From Roseiflexus sp. (lineage in GTDB: Bacteria > Chloroflexota > Chloroflexia > Chloroflexales > Roseiflexaceae), in the NCBI GenBank assembly GCA_017743475.1, contig JAGHYV010000030.1, positions 1 through 51,336 of the forward strand: a stretch of 51,336 nucleotides of DNA, written 5' to 3'. Below are positions 18,629 to 28,439 of the stretch, piece after piece. The notes beneath the pieces are model-generated. The model did no database searches. It was not told the origin of the DNA and was given only the letters and a program-made list of their open reading frames with translations. A program made the translations under genes and the position numbers. Position 1 is the stretch's first letter; the number at the start of each line of letters is the position of its first letter.

Positions 18629-20398
18629 GTGAGCACCAGTATGACGCCACTCCTTACCCGCCGTACCTTGCTGACCGAGCGCCAGGAAGCGTTGATCGAG
18701 GAGATCCGCGCAGCGCTGACAACGTTACGTGCTGCACTGCACCGCTTTGGGGTCGACGTGGCGCCAGGCGATATGCGTATTCTGGACGATATGATCACCC
18801 ACCTGGATGAACTCTTTTTGCTGGTGGTGGCGGGTGAATACAATTCTGGCAAGTCGAGTTTCATCAATGCGCTGCTTGGCGCACCGGTGGTGGCAGAGGG
18901 CGTCACGCCCACCACCGACCGGATCACCATCCTGCGCTATGGTGACACACCGGGTGAAACAGTGAGCGGCGCGTTTCTGGTGGAATATCGCTTTCCGGCT
19001 GAAGTGCTGCGTCGTATGGCAATTGTTGATACTCCCGGTACGAACGCCATCATCCGACGCCACGAAGAACTGACGCACAATTTCATCCCACGTGCGGACC
19101 TGGTGCTGTTCGTAACGTCCGCCAGTCAACCGTTTTCTGCCAGCGAATGTGCCTTCCTCGAACTCATCCGCGATTGGGGGAAGAAGGTGGTGTTGATCAT
19201 CAACAAAGCCGACCTGCTTGACGATGTTGGTCTTGCGGAAGTCGTTGCATTTGTTGGTAGGCACGCTGAGGATTTGTTCGGCATGCGCCCCCAGATATTT
19301 CCAGTCTCGGCGCGTCTGGCTCGTCAGGCGCGCAGCACCGATGATCAGGCGCTGTGGGAGGCCAGTCGGTTTCCTGCCATCGAGCAGTACATTGTCACCA
19401 CCCTCGATGAAGAGCAGCGGGTGCAGCTGAAACTTCTCTCGCCGCTAGGTGTGGCGCGTCGGCTGGCGGAACGGTATCTCATTGCAGTTGAGGATCGCCT
19501 GTCTGCACTGCGTGACGATGTTGCCGCTATCGACAACATTGAGCGACAACTCGACCTGTTCCGCCGTGATCTGACCGAAGATTTCCAGCGTCATCAGGCT
19601 GAAGTCGCTAATATTCTCAACGAGTTTGAGTTGCGCGGCATACGATTCTTCGACGAGACCATTCGTGTCAGCAACCTGTTCAACCTGGTGCGCCATCAGC
19701 AAGAGATCAGCGAAGCGTTTGCACGTGACATTGTTGCCGACGTGCCGCAGCAGATCGAAGCGCGTTTACAGGCGCTGATCGACTGGATGGTGGAAAAGAA
19801 TCTGCGCATGTGGCAGGGGGTGATGGATTATCTGCGGCGGGAACGGGCAGTGCAGCAGCGCAGCGGATTGATTGGCGAGATTGGCGGAACCTTCGAGTAC
19901 AATCGAGCCGCACTGATCGAATCGGTCGCCCGTGAGGCGGAAAAGGTCATTGCTACCTACGACCGCGAAGCTGAGGCGCAGGCATTGACGGCGGAAGTGC
20001 AGTCGGCAATTGCTGGCTCGACACTGGTTGGGGCAGGTGCGGTGGGGATTGGGACTCTGCTTGCGCTGCTGTTGCACGGCGCAATGCTCGATGTCACCGG
20101 TGTGCTGGTCGCCGGATTGCTGGCAGTTGGCGGGTTGTACCTGATTCCTAACAAACGTCGCCAGATCAAGCGGCAGTTCCATCAGCGCGTCGCCGACCTG
20201 CGCGAGACGCTTGCCGAAACGGTGGATCGCCAGTTCAACGCCGAGCGCGACCGCATGATCGCACGGATCCGCGATGCCATCGAACCCTACACCCGTTTCG
20301 TGTACGCACAGCACGAGCTCCTGCTAACGACCCAACGCGATCTTTCTGACGCAGAAGCAGAGATTAGTCGGCTACAGGCAGAGATTGAACGCTGTTGA
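18629..20398 (+). CDS. bacterial dynamin-like GTPase
   Basis: 589 residues. The GTPase domain has G1 GEYNSGKSS at 69-77, G2 Thr in VTPTTDRIT, G3 DTPGTN at 134-139 and G4 NKAD at 192-195. Long helical stalk regions follow (about 270-430). A hydrophobic hairpin near 450-505 (AGSTLVGAGAVGIGTLLALLL and VTGVLVAGLLAVGGLYLIP) should insert in membrane, and a C-terminal coiled stretch completes the stalk. Proteins of this type remodel or protect membranes. GTG start directly abuts the previous stop. The next gene's start follows within 12 bases. Confidence 0.88.
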   Translation: MSTSMTPLLTRRTLLTERQEALIEEIRAALTTLRAALHRFGVDVAPGDMRILDDMITHLDELFLLVVAGEYNSGKSSFINALLGAPVVAEGVTPTTDRITILRYGDTPGETVSGAFLVEYRFPAEVLRRMAIVDTPGTNAIIRRHEELTHNFIPRADLVLFVTSASQPFSASECAFLELIRDWGKKVVLIINKADLLDDVGLAEVVAFVGRHAEDLFGMRPQIFPVSARLARQARSTDDQALWEASRFPAIEQYIVTTLDEEQRVQLKLLSPLGVARRLAERYLIAVEDRLSALRDDVAAIDNIERQLDLFRRDLTEDFQRHQAEVANILNEFELRGIRFFDETIRVSNLFNLVRHQQEISEAFARDIVADVPQQIEARLQALIDWMVEKNLRMWQGVMDYLRRERAVQQRSGLIGEIGGTFEYNRAALIESVAREAEKVIATYDREAEAQALTAEVQSAIAGSTLVGAGAVGIGTLLALLLHGAMLDVTGVLVAGLLAVGGLYLIPNKRRQIKRQFHQRVADLRETLAETVDRQFNAERDRMIARIRDAIEPYTRFVYAQHELLLTTQRDLSDAEAEISRLQAEIERC

Positions 20399-20409
20399 CG
20401 AGGTGGGAT

Positions 20410-21240
20410 ATGCAACCATCGGGGATCATTACATTGACAACCGACTTTGGACTATCGGATAGTTATGTCGGCATCATGAAGGGGGTTATTCTGGGGATTG
20501 CACGCAACGCAACGATTGTGGACATCACGCATCAGATTGCACCGCAGGACATCCATCAGGCAGCATATATCGTTCAGACGTTCGGGGCGTTTTTCCCGCC
20601 GGGGACGATTCACGTAGTGGTTGTTGATCCGGGGGTGGGAAGCAAACGGCGCCGTATCATTCTGACGACGCCGAATGCCATGTACGTTGCGCCCGATAAT
20701 GGCGTCCTGACGTATGTATGGCGCGAGGCAATCACGCAGTGGGGCACGGAGCACTGTGCCGTCTACGATCTGACCGAGCCGCGCTACTGGTTGCCCTACG
20801 TCAGCAGTACCTTCCATGGACGCGATGTCTTTGCGCCGGTAGCTGCACATCTCGCGCTTGGAGTTCCGCCAGCGCAGTTCGGCGAACGGCGCGCGGAGAT
20901 TGTTGAAGCTGCGCTCGAACAACCGTCGCGTGGGCGGCATGGCGAACTCGTTGGTCGCATCATTCATATCGACCATTTTGGCAATTGTGTCACCAACATC
21001 ACACTCAAGCACTTGCAGGAAGCAGGGATTGGCGAGCGCATGACCGCCCAGTTGATCGGGCAGCGCATCGAGGGATTGTACCGGACGTACGCCGATGTTG
21101 CGATCGGCGCGCTGGTTGCGCTGATCGGCAGCAGCGATCATCTGGAGATTGCAGTGCGCAACGGCAACGCTGCGCAAACGCTGGGCGCCGGGATCGGCGA
21201 TATTGTGCGAGTGTTTCCCGCTTCGCACCAGACAGCGTAG
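20410..21240 (+). CDS. SAM hydrolase (adenosine-forming), DUF62 family
   Basis: 276 residues from the ATG at 20410, which has GAGG 6 bases upstream. An in-frame TTG at 20395 overlaps the previous stop and is less likely. Family motifs are TLTTDFGLSDSYVG at the N-terminus, VVVVDPGVGSKRR, APDNGVLTYV and FHGRDVFAPVAAHLA. The Asp of DPGVGS, the Arg after it and the His of FHGRD correspond to the conserved Asp-Arg-His set of SAM hydrolases, which split S-adenosylmethionine to adenosine and methionine using hydroxide. It is the last gene of the S9-dynamin operon; the functional link is unknown. Confidence 0.88.
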   Translation: MQPSGIITLTTDFGLSDSYVGIMKGVILGIARNATIVDITHQIAPQDIHQAAYIVQTFGAFFPPGTIHVVVVDPGVGSKRRRIILTTPNAMYVAPDNGVLTYVWREAITQWGTEHCAVYDLTEPRYWLPYVSSTFHGRDVFAPVAAHLALGVPPAQFGERRAEIVEAALEQPSRGRHGELVGRIIHIDHFGNCVTNITLKHLQEAGIGERMTAQLIGQRIEGLYRTYADVAIGALVALIGSSDHLEIAVRNGNAAQTLGAGIGDIVRVFPASHQTA

Positions 21241-21292
21241 CAGGCTGACGAAAATTTGTTTTGTAGTATGCCTATTTTTCCTGTTCCATCCC

Positions 21293-21321
21293 TTGACGCT
21301 CGATACACGGATTGCTATAAT
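21293..21321 (+). promoter_or_regulatory. strong sigma-A-type promoter of the prkA operon
   Basis: TTGACG (21293-21298) and TATAAT (21316-21321) are separated by exactly 17 bases. It is one of the best promoter matches in the window. Confidence 0.8.
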
Positions 21322-21589
21322 GATCAACACCTGGAAAACCAGGCCTCCTACCCGCCCCCTGAGATGTCTAGCTGTACAGGTGCAGCAGCCAGCGGGTGCA
21401 TATATCTGCGGTTAGCCGCATCTCTTCGTTGGGGAAGCGCACCATATCTACAGTTTGGAAGTCAATGCACGTTATCAGGACCACAGATACCCGACCGGCG
21501 GCAATAGCACACACTATTGCATACGGTCCATTGTGCCGCAGGCATTCGCGGGCGACGCGAAGAGCGGCATTAAACCAGGAGGATCATTC
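21322..21589 (+). promoter_or_regulatory. long 5' leader of prkA
   Basis: About 260 bases lie between the promoter and the prkA ATG. The leader opens with the hairpin CCTGG-AAAA-CCAGG near 21329-21342 and has GCGGTTAGCCGC near 21409-21420. An upstream in-frame start at 21455 would extend PrkA by 45 residues that match nothing in the family, so this stretch is treated as untranslated. No known riboswitch was recognised. Confidence 0.45.
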
Positions 21590-23668
21590 ATGACAATCCA
21601 GAGCGGCGTTTCGTTGCTGCAGCGGGTGGTTGAGCTCCAGGATCTCAAAAAGTTCCGTGAACTGAACTGGACTGGTACCTTCGGCGATTATCTGGAGATC
21701 GTTGCCCGAAATCCGAAGGTGACACGCAATGCATTCCAGCGTATCTACGACATGATCATGTCGTATGGGTACGAAGAGTTTATCGATGCCAAGAAGAAGT
21801 TGATCCGGTATCACTTCTTCAGCGACCCATCATTCGATGCCAATGATGCGATCTTCGGTCTCGAAATCCCGCTGATGCGCCTGGTCAACTTTTTCAAAGC
21901 AGCAGCGCAGGGATACGGTACCGAGAAGCGCGTCTTGCTGCTCCACGGTCCAGTTGGTTCGTCAAAGTCTACCATTGTCCGGCGTCTGAAGCGCGGGCTT
22001 GAGCACTACTCGAAAACGGAAGCTGGCGCGCTCTATACGTTCGACTGGTACATGGGAGTGATAGACTCCGAGAACTGGGACTGGCGCCAGGTGCCGGAGT
22101 CAGAGTGGGAGAAGTGCCCGATGCACGAGGAGCCGCTGCGTCTCATTCCGGCAGAGGTGCGCGAGCGCTTCATCGAGGAGTTGACCGACGGGTACAACGG
22201 TGACTATCCCATCCGTATAGAGGGCGATCTCTGCCCGGTATGCCGCTTCAACTTCCGCGATCTGATGCTGCGCTACCAGGGCGACTGGAGTCAGGTGATC
22301 CGCCACGTTCGAGTGCGGCGCCTGGTGTTCAGCGAGCAGGACCGCATCGGGATTGGCACCTTCCAGCCTAAGGACGAGAAGAACCAGGACTCGACCGAGT
22401 TGACGGGCGATATCAACTACCGCAAGATTGCGATCTATGGATCGGACTCTGACCCGCGCGCGTTCAACTTCGATGGCGAGTTCAACATTGCCAACCGCGG
22501 CATTATCGAGTTCATCGAGATGCTCAAGCTGGACGTTGCCTTCCTCTACGACCTGCTGGGCGCGTCGCAGGAGCACAAGATCAAGTCGAAGAAGTTCGCG
22601 CAGACCGATATCGATGAAGTGATCATCGGGCATACGAATTCGCCGGAGTATCGACGCCTCGAAAACAACGAGTTCATGGAGGCGCTCAAGGATCGTACCG
22701 TCCGCATCGATATTCCCTACATCACCCGCCTGCGCGATGAGATCAAAATCTACGAGCGTGACTTCAATAAGAAGCGGGTCAAGGTGCATATCGCGCCGCA
22801 TACACTCGAAGTGGCAGCCATGTGGGCGGTGTTGACACGCCTGGAAGAGCCAAAGAAGCCGAACCTGACCCTGTTGCAGAAGCTCAAACTCTACAACGGG
22901 CGCACCCTGCCTGGCTTCACCGAGGACAACATCAAAGAACTGCGCAAGGAAGCGCCCAATGAGGGCATGCATGGCATCAGCCCGCGCTATATCCAGGATA
23001 AAATCTCGAATGCGCTGGTCAATTATCAAGCGGACGGGTATATCAACCCGTTCATGGTACTGAACGAACTGGAGAATGGTCTGAAGAATCATGCGCTTAT
23101 CACTTCAGAGGAGGATCGCAAACGCTATCGCGACCTGCTCTCAGTGGTAAAAGAGGAGTATACCGAGATCGTGAAGAACGAAGTGCAGCGCGCTATCAGC
23201 GCCGACGAGGAAGCGATCAAGCGTCTCTGCGCCAACTATATCGACAACATCAAAGCCTACACGCAGCGCGAGCGTGTGCGCAACAAGTTTACCGGGCAGT
23301 TTGAGGAGCCCGATGAGCGGCTGATGCGGTCAATCGAGGAAAAGATCGACATTCCCGAGAGCCGCAAAGATGACTTCCGCCGTGAGATTATGAATTACAT
23401 TGGTGCACTGGCGGTCGAAGGTAAGACGTTCGATTACAAGACGAACGAGCGGCTCCACAAGGCGCTCGAACTCAAACTGTTCGAGGACCAGAAAGACTCG
23501 ATCAAGCTCACATCGCTCGTCTCGCGGGTAATCGATAAGGATACCCAGGAAAAGATCGACGTCGTCAAGGCGCGCCTGATCCGCGATTTCGGCTACAATG
23601 AGCAGAGTGCGACCGACGTGCTCAACTATGTAGCGAGCATCTTCGCACGCGGCGATGTGAAACGTTGA
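21590..23668 (+). CDS. prkA: serine protein kinase / AAA+ protein PrkA (YeaG)
   Basis: 692 residues from the ATG at 21590, chosen because AGGAGG lies just upstream and the conserved N-terminus starts here. The AAA+ domain has Walker [10 protein letters not shown] at 120-128, and a Cys pair (CPVCRFNF) lies further on. The C-terminal part carries the PrkA kinase-like domain. PrkA works with YeaH and SpoVR/YcgB in stress and stationary-phase responses in Proteobacteria and with sporulation in Bacillus; its partners follow directly here. Transcription likely starts at 21293-21321. A hairpin separates it from yeaH. Confidence 0.94.
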   Translation: MTIQSGVSLLQRVVELQDLKKFRELNWTGTFGDYLEIVARNPKVTRNAFQRIYDMIMSYGYEEFIDAKKKLIRYHFFSDPSFDANDAIFGLEIPLMRLVNFFKAAAQGYGTEKRVLLLHGPVGSSKSTIVRRLKRGLEHYSKTEAGALYTFDWYMGVIDSENWDWRQVPESEWEKCPMHEEPLRLIPAEVRERFIEELTDGYNGDYPIRIEGDLCPVCRFNFRDLMLRYQGDWSQVIRHVRVRRLVFSEQDRIGIGTFQPKDEKNQDSTELTGDINYRKIAIYGSDSDPRAFNFDGEFNIANRGIIEFIEMLKLDVAFLYDLLGASQEHKIKSKKFAQTDIDEVIIGHTNSPEYRRLENNEFMEALKDRTVRIDIPYITRLRDEIKIYERDFNKKRVKVHIAPHTLEVAAMWAVLTRLEEPKKPNLTLLQKLKLYNGRTLPGFTEDNIKELRKEAPNEGMHGISPRYIQDKISNALVNYQADGYINPFMVLNELENGLKNHALITSEEDRKRYRDLLSVVKEEYTEIVKNEVQRAISADEEAIKRLCANYIDNIKAYTQRERVRNKFTGQFEEPDERLMRSIEEKIDIPESRKDDFRREIMNYIGALAVEGKTFDYKTNERLHKALELKLFEDQKDSIKLTSLVSRVIDKDTQEKIDVVKARLIRDFGYNEQSATDVLNYVASIFARGDVKR

Positions 23669-23738
23669 ACGAAGCCAGGAATGGCGCCGGAAAACAGTCG
23701 TGATGACGTCTGGTAGGGCGCTAGCAGTTGTCTTGGGG

Positions 23739-23774
23739 ATCAGGAAGGGCTGCCCGCAACAGTTCCTTCCTGAT
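23739..23774 (+). promoter_or_regulatory. intercistronic hairpin between prkA and yeaH
   Basis: ATCAGGAAGG (23739-23748) pairs perfectly with CCTTCCTGAT (23765-23774) around a 16-base loop. Only a weak T-rich run follows (CGGTTTCTA), so it may be a leaky terminator or an mRNA-stabilising stem that sets prkA levels above yeaH-spoVR. Confidence 0.6.
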
Positions 23775-23800
23775 TCGGTTTCTACATTAAGGTGCATGCT

Positions 23801-24910
23801 ATGTCGATACACCGCGTTGAGCGCGATCTGAATCGCTTCCGCCAGATTGTGCGCGGCAAGATCAAAAAAGACCTGCGAAAATACATGTCGCAGGGCGAAA
23901 TGATCGGTCGCCAGGGGCGTAAGTACGTCTCGATCCCGCTGCCGCAGATTGATCTGCCGCAGTTTCGCTACGGCACGCGCCAGGGCGGTGGCGTCGGGCA
24001 GGGCGATGGGAATGTTGGCGACCCGATTGCGCAGGGCGATGGGCAGTCGGGCCATGGCGAAGCCGGCTCCGAACCAGGGCAGCATATTATCGAGGTTGAT
24101 GTCACCCTGGAGGAACTGGCGCAGATCCTTGGCGAGGAACTGCAATTGCCCAACATTCAGCCGAAGGGCAAAAAGAACATCGTCTCGCAGAAAGACCGCT
24201 ACTCTGGTATTCGTCGCGTTGGACCAGACTCGCTGCGGCATTTCAAGCGCACATACCGCGAGGCGCTCAAACGCCAGATTTCGTCGGGCGAATACAACAT
24301 TGCCGATCCAATAGTTGTGCCGATCCGACAGGACATGCGCTTCCGCTCCTGGAAGGAAACGCTCCAACCCGAGTCGAATGCCGTTATTATCTATATGATG
24401 GACGTCAGTGGCTCAATGGGCGCCGAGCAGAAGGAACTGGTGCGCATCACAGCGTTCTGGATCGAAACTTGGCTGCGATCGCAGTACAAGGCGATCGATA
24501 TCCGCTACATCGTGCACGACGCTGCAGCAAAAGAGGTCGATCAGGAGACGTTCTACCATATTCGTGAGGGCGGCGGCACGAAGATCAGTTCGGCGTACAA
24601 ACTATGCAACAAACTGATCGATGAGCGCTATCCCGCCGATGAGTGGAACATCTACCCCTTCCACTTCTCTGATGGCGACAACTGGGGCGGGGGCGATACC
24701 CGCGAATGTATTGAATTGCTGCGCACCCAACTCCTTCCCAAAGTCAACCAGTTCTGCTATGGTCAGGTGCGTTCTCTCTATGGATCCGGTCGCTTTGCCC
24801 ATGACCTGGAGGAGCACCTGGGCAAGCACGATGGGCTGGTGATCTCGGAAATCGCTGATCGCGATGATATTTACGACGCGATTAAAGACTTTCTCGGTAA
24901 GGGAAGGTAG
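23801..24910 (+). CDS. yeaH: YeaH/DUF444 family VWA-containing protein
   Basis: 369 residues from the ATG at 23801, with AAGG 8 bases upstream; a GTG at 23792 is possible. The N-terminal ~100 residues are basic then Gly/Gln-rich, as usual for DUF444. The VWA part begins near 195 with MDVSGSMG, giving a MIDAS DxSxS at 201-205. Later [13 protein letters not shown] is typical of the family. It is the second member of the conserved prkA-yeaH-spoVR set. Its exact role is unknown; it is thought to act together with PrkA. Confidence 0.92.
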   Translation: MSIHRVERDLNRFRQIVRGKIKKDLRKYMSQGEMIGRQGRKYVSIPLPQIDLPQFRYGTRQGGGVGQGDGNVGDPIAQGDGQSGHGEAGSEPGQHIIEVDVTLEELAQILGEELQLPNIQPKGKKNIVSQKDRYSGIRRVGPDSLRHFKRTYREALKRQISSGEYNIADPIVVPIRQDMRFRSWKETLQPESNAVIIYMMDVSGSMGAEQKELVRITAFWIETWLRSQYKAIDIRYIVHDAAAKEVDQETFYHIREGGGTKISSAYKLCNKLIDERYPADEWNIYPFHFSDGDNWGGGDTRECIELLRTQLLPKVNQFCYGQVRSLYGSGRFAHDLEEHLGKHDGLVISEIADRDDIYDAIKDFLGKGR

Positions 24911-24934
24911 TGCGGATCAGGACACACAACATCT

Positions 24935-26431
24935 ATGAAGAGTACTCGTCTTCCACCAGAGTTACAGGCTGCGTGGGAGGAAATCGAAGCCTATGCGAAA
25001 GAGTATGGGCTTGATTTCTTTCCCATTATCTATGAAGTGCTCGATTACCGCACACTCTACGAGACAGCGGCGTTGGGTGGGTTTCCCATCCGCTATCCCC
25101 ACTGGCGCTTCGGGATGGAGTATGACCAGCTCATGAAGGGCCACGTCTGGCTTGGCTCGACGATCTATGAGATGGTCATCAATACCAATCCATCGTATGC
25201 GTACCTGCTCGAAGGCAACGACATGGTGACGCAGAAGATGGTGATGGCGCATGTTGCGGCGCATGTCGATTTCTTCAAGAACAATATGTGGTTCGCGCAT
25301 ACGAACCGTAAGATGCTCGACGAAATGGCGAACCACGCTGCCCGCGTGCAGCGTATGATAGATCGCTACGGCTATGAGACAGTTGAAGAGTTCATCGATA
25401 TCTGTCTCTCGCTCGAAAATCTGATCGACTATCACGCGCCGTACATCAAACGCCCCGAAGCGCAGACCCATCAGTCGGTGCTGGCGGAGGATGAGCCGCT
25501 GGTAGTGGAGGGATTGCCGGTTGAGCGCAGTTACATGCGCGATTATATCAACCCGCCGGAGTTCCTCGAACAGCAGCGTAAGCGTCTCGAAGCGGAGCGC
25601 GCTCGCCATAAGAAGTTCCCGGAACATCCGCAGAAGGATGTGCTCCTCTTCCTTATGAATTATGCGCCGCTGGAACGCTGGCAGCATTCCATCCTCGAAA
25701 TTGTGCGCGATGAAGCATATTACTTCGCCCCCCAGGGGATGACGAAGATACTTAACGAAGGTTGGGCCAGTTACTGGCATTCGGAGATCATGACACGTCG
25801 GGCGCTACGCGATAGCGAACTGATCGATTTTGCTGACCGTCATTCAGGTGTGGTGGCGGTGCACCCCGGTCGTCTCAATCCATATAAGCTCGGTCTTGAA
25901 TTGCTGCGTGATATCGAGCATCGCTGGAATACCGGGCGCTTCGGGAAGGAGTATGAGGAGTGTGAAGACCTGGCTGAGAAACTGAACTGGGATAAGCAAC
26001 TCGGTTTGGGGCGGCAGAAACTGTTTGAGATACGTCGCCTCTACAACGATGTGACGTTCATTGATGAGTTCCTGACTCCTGAGTTCGTGATGCAGCAGAA
26101 GCTCTTTACATTCCGTTACAATCGTGATACAGATATGTATGAGATCGCGTCGCGCGAGTTTAAGGAGATCAAGGAGAAACTCCTGTTCCGCCTGACGAAT
26201 TTCGGTCAACCGTTCATCTATGTTGAGGATGGCAATTACAATAATCGCGGCGAGCTCTATCTGCGCCATCGCTACGAAGGGGTCGAGTTGAGGATGGATT
26301 ATGCTCGTGATACGATGCGCAATATCCAACGTATCTGGACGCGCCCGGTGCATCTTGAGACGGTGGTGGATGAAAAGCGGCGGTTGATTACGTTCGACGG
26401 ACGCGATTTCTCGGAACGGAAGATGGATTGA
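24935..26431 (+). CDS. spoVR: SpoVR family protein (YcgB)
   Basis: 498 residues, normal for the family. Recognisable stretches are [32 protein letters not shown] near the N-terminus (core [10 protein letters not shown]), [16 protein letters not shown] in the middle, and [23 protein letters not shown]. The HE/His-rich features such as NEGWASYWH are strongly conserved in SpoVR. It completes the prkA-yeaH-spoVR operon, 24 bases after yeaH. A hypothetical gene follows 16 bases later and is likely co-transcribed. Confidence 0.93.
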   Translation: MKSTRLPPELQAAWEEIEAYAKEYGLDFFPIIYEVLDYRTLYETAALGGFPIRYPHWRFGMEYDQLMKGHVWLGSTIYEMVINTNPSYAYLLEGNDMVTQKMVMAHVAAHVDFFKNNMWFAHTNRKMLDEMANHAARVQRMIDRYGYETVEEFIDICLSLENLIDYHAPYIKRPEAQTHQSVLAEDEPLVVEGLPVERSYMRDYINPPEFLEQQRKRLEAERARHKKFPEHPQKDVLLFLMNYAPLERWQHSILEIVRDEAYYFAPQGMTKILNEGWASYWHSEIMTRRALRDSELIDFADRHSGVVAVHPGRLNPYKLGLELLRDIEHRWNTGRFGKEYEECEDLAEKLNWDKQLGLGRQKLFEIRRLYNDVTFIDEFLTPEFVMQQKLFTFRYNRDTDMYEIASREFKEIKEKLLFRLTNFGQPFIYVEDGNYNNRGELYLRHRYEGVELRMDYARDTMRNIQRIWTRPVHLETVVDEKRRLITFDGRDFSERKMD

Positions 26432-26447
26432 TGACTGGAGAGGAACC

Positions 26448-26984
26448 ATGATGTCCGGTAAACAGACGGTTGATGTCTTGAAGCGCCTGGCGAGCGAGGG
26501 TCCGCACGTAGTGGGTGCGCTTTCCTGGACCGATGATGGTCTCAAAGTCATAGGGGTGTCCACTGAGTCGGTCGATGTGCGCATCGATCTTGTCGATCTG
26601 GATCGCTTCAGTGTTGCGTTGTGCGAACTTGCGATGACCTGCCACACCGCGCCGGTCATCAATGATGCACGTGCCTGGCTTAGCGACCATGCGGCTGTGG
26701 CGATCCGATCGTTGGGGTTTCTCGAGGAGCCGCTGGCGGTTTGGGAACTCGATGGTGATGAAGGTATTGCGCAATTGCGCTCGTCGCCACCGCTGCGTGA
26801 AGGTGACGATGTGACCTACTGGGAAGTCGTGATCTGCTGCAATGATCGCCCCTCTGCTACAATTGCCCGCTACCACTGGGCGCCTGGTTTGCCCGAACGA
26901 GAACGGGTGATCTATCCTGCAACTTTTGTGCAGATCGGGCGCATGGTTGCTGCGCTCGAGCAGGCGTTGACTTGTGAGGAGTAG
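26448..26984 (+). CDS. hypothetical protein, 178 residues
   Basis: No family was recognised. The protein is soluble and acidic, with alternating strands and helices. It starts at ATGATG (26448 or 26451) after GAGAGGA. It sits 16 bases after spoVR and overlaps the GTG start of prmC by one base, so it is in the same transcript. The repeated acid-rich stretches (ELDGDEGIAQL, REGDDVTYWEV) have no metal-site pattern I can name. Possible relation to the SpoVR set is inference from position only. Confidence 0.7.
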   Translation: MMSGKQTVDVLKRLASEGPHVVGALSWTDDGLKVIGVSTESVDVRIDLVDLDRFSVALCELAMTCHTAPVINDARAWLSDHAAVAIRSLGFLEEPLAVWELDGDEGIAQLRSSPPLREGDDVTYWEVVICCNDRPSATIARYHWAPGLPERERVIYPATFVQIGRMVAALEQALTCEE

Positions 26985-27844
26985 TGGTGACGGGTTCTGC
27001 CCTTCGCGTCACGCTTGGTGACGCTATTGCCTGGGCGGTCGAAACGCTGCGTGACACGAGTGATACGCCGCGCCTGGACGCTGAGGTGCTGCTGGCGCAT
27101 ACGCTAGGGTGGTCGCGTGCGCGGGTACTGTCCAGGCCTCAGGAAACCATTACCAACGAAATGCTTCATCAGTTTCGCACGCTGATACTGCGCCGCGTCG
27201 CGCGTGAGCCAGTTGCCTACCTGGTTGGGCGGAAAGAGTTCTACGGTCTTGAGTTTGTTGTGGATCGGCGTGTGATCGTGCCGCGCCCCGAAACCGAAAC
27301 GCTGGTAGATGCAGCGCTGGAATGGGCGAAACAACGCCCCGGTCCGCTTGTGATCGCCGATATCGGTACAGGGAGTGGATGTATCGCTGTCGCGCTGGCA
27401 GTCCACCTTCCCCAGGCGCATATTTATGCCATCGATCTCTCCCGCGATGCGCTGGCGGTTGCCCGCCAGAATGTCATACGTCATCACGTTGACGCCAGCG
27501 TGACGCTTCTGCACGGCGACTTGCTGGCGCCGCTGCCGCAACCGGTTGATCTGCTGGTCAGTAATCCTCCGTATACCATTCTCGATGAGGTTGATCCTGG
27601 GGTGCGCATGCACGAACCGCACCTGGCGCTCGACGGCGGGAGCGATGGTCTTGCCGTCTATCGTCGTTTGTTTGTGGCGGTGCCGACGGCGCTGCGACCC
27701 GGTGGCGCGCTGATGCTGGAGATTGGCGCAACCCAGGCGCATGCGGTTGTCGATCTGGCGCAGCAGGCATTTCCCGGCGCCGTCATTCGCGTCCGGCAGG
27801 ATCTTGCCGGACGTGATCGGGTGGTGGTCGTCTTGCAGGAGTAG
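26984..27844 (+). CDS. prmC: peptide chain release factor N5-glutamine methyltransferase PrmC (HemK)
   Basis: 286 residues, family-normal. An N-terminal helical domain has DAEVLLAHTLG and VAREPVAYLVGRKEFYGLEF. The SAM-binding Rossmann domain begins with VIADIGTGSGCIAVALA, and the substrate motif NPPYT (residues ~195) is the NPPY of Gln methyltransferases. It methylates the GGQ glutamine of release factors RF1 and RF2. Start is GTG at 26984, overlapping the previous stop; a second GTG at 26987 is possible. GAGGAG lies just upstream. No prfA is adjacent. Confidence 0.92.
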   Translation: MVTGSALRVTLGDAIAWAVETLRDTSDTPRLDAEVLLAHTLGWSRARVLSRPQETITNEMLHQFRTLILRRVAREPVAYLVGRKEFYGLEFVVDRRVIVPRPETETLVDAALEWAKQRPGPLVIADIGTGSGCIAVALAVHLPQAHIYAIDLSRDALAVARQNVIRHHVDASVTLLHGDLLAPLPQPVDLLVSNPPYTILDEVDPGVRMHEPHLALDGGSDGLAVYRRLFVAVPTALRPGGALMLEIGATQAHAVVDLAQQAFPGAVIRVRQDLAGRDRVVVVLQE

Positions 27845-27900
27845 GTTTTCTGGCGGATCCCTACCTTCCATCTTCCATTTTGGGCTTCAGAGCCTATCGT
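27842..27900 (+). repeat. partial CT-rich dispersed repeat unit
   Basis: TAGGTTTTCTGGCGGATCCC and the following CTACCTTCCATCTTCC match the middle of the units at 38338-38390 (GTAGGTTTTCTGGGAAGTCC). It runs from the prmC stop to the left end of element A2. Confidence 0.5.
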
Positions 27901-28346
27901 ATCAAATCTGGTAGAATACAATGCACAGTTCACCTGTGTTCGTTCACCGTCCGTGCCGGTTGCTACGAGGCGGAGGCGTTCTGTTCTTACCGGCTCTCAA
28001 GGGTGGAGTTCTGGGAAAGATGATGTGGTTTTCCATGCGCTTTTGCTTCTCATCCCCCCGTCTCCCTTTTCCCACAAGGGGAGAAAGGGGAGTTTGGGCG
28101 TCCTAATACCCAAAATGAGAGAAGGAACACAGTGACTTCCCGAAAAACCTGCTCCTATCAGCACTTATGGGTCGGTCGAGGGCACGCTGCCCACACTCCC
28201 GTGGAGGGTTGCATCGCTGCACGCGGGCGAGACACCCGTGCATAGAGCAGTGCAGGGATGCGCGCGGTTCCAGCACGCCAGGAGCATTCCAGAACGACCT
28301 TTGGTCGCCCCGGCAGGAATACGTCCTATTGCTCAAGATTTGATAT
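27900..28346. repeat. MITE-like element A2 with an inserted CT-rich repeat
   Basis: The left end is TATCAAATCT-GGTAGAA and the right end AGATTTGATAT is its inverse. It shares end sequences and the inner GCATTCCAGAACGACC block with element A1 at 12058-12343, but it is ~160 bases longer. The excess (about 28055-28165) is an inverted copy of the CT-rich repeat seen at 38291-38560. No gene is seen in 27845-28439. Confidence 0.65.
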
Positions 28347-28439
28347 GAGACCACGCAGGTGACACTGGCGCTCCGTGATGGCTATGATCAGCACACTGTG
28401 ACCTGGCCGGGTCAGTGGGCAGTCCCTGGATACACTGCT

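Noticed and set aside
20395-20409. TTG start for the SAM hydrolase
   Set aside because: The ATG at 20410 has a Shine-Dalgarno sequence at proper spacing; the TTG has none.
22100-23092. 330-residue minus-strand open frame
   Set aside because: It lies wholly within prkA, antisense, with no recognisable motif; GC-rich codon structure produces such shadows.
24962-26662. Two 272-residue minus-strand open frames
   Set aside because: Antisense to spoVR and the following gene; no family motif.
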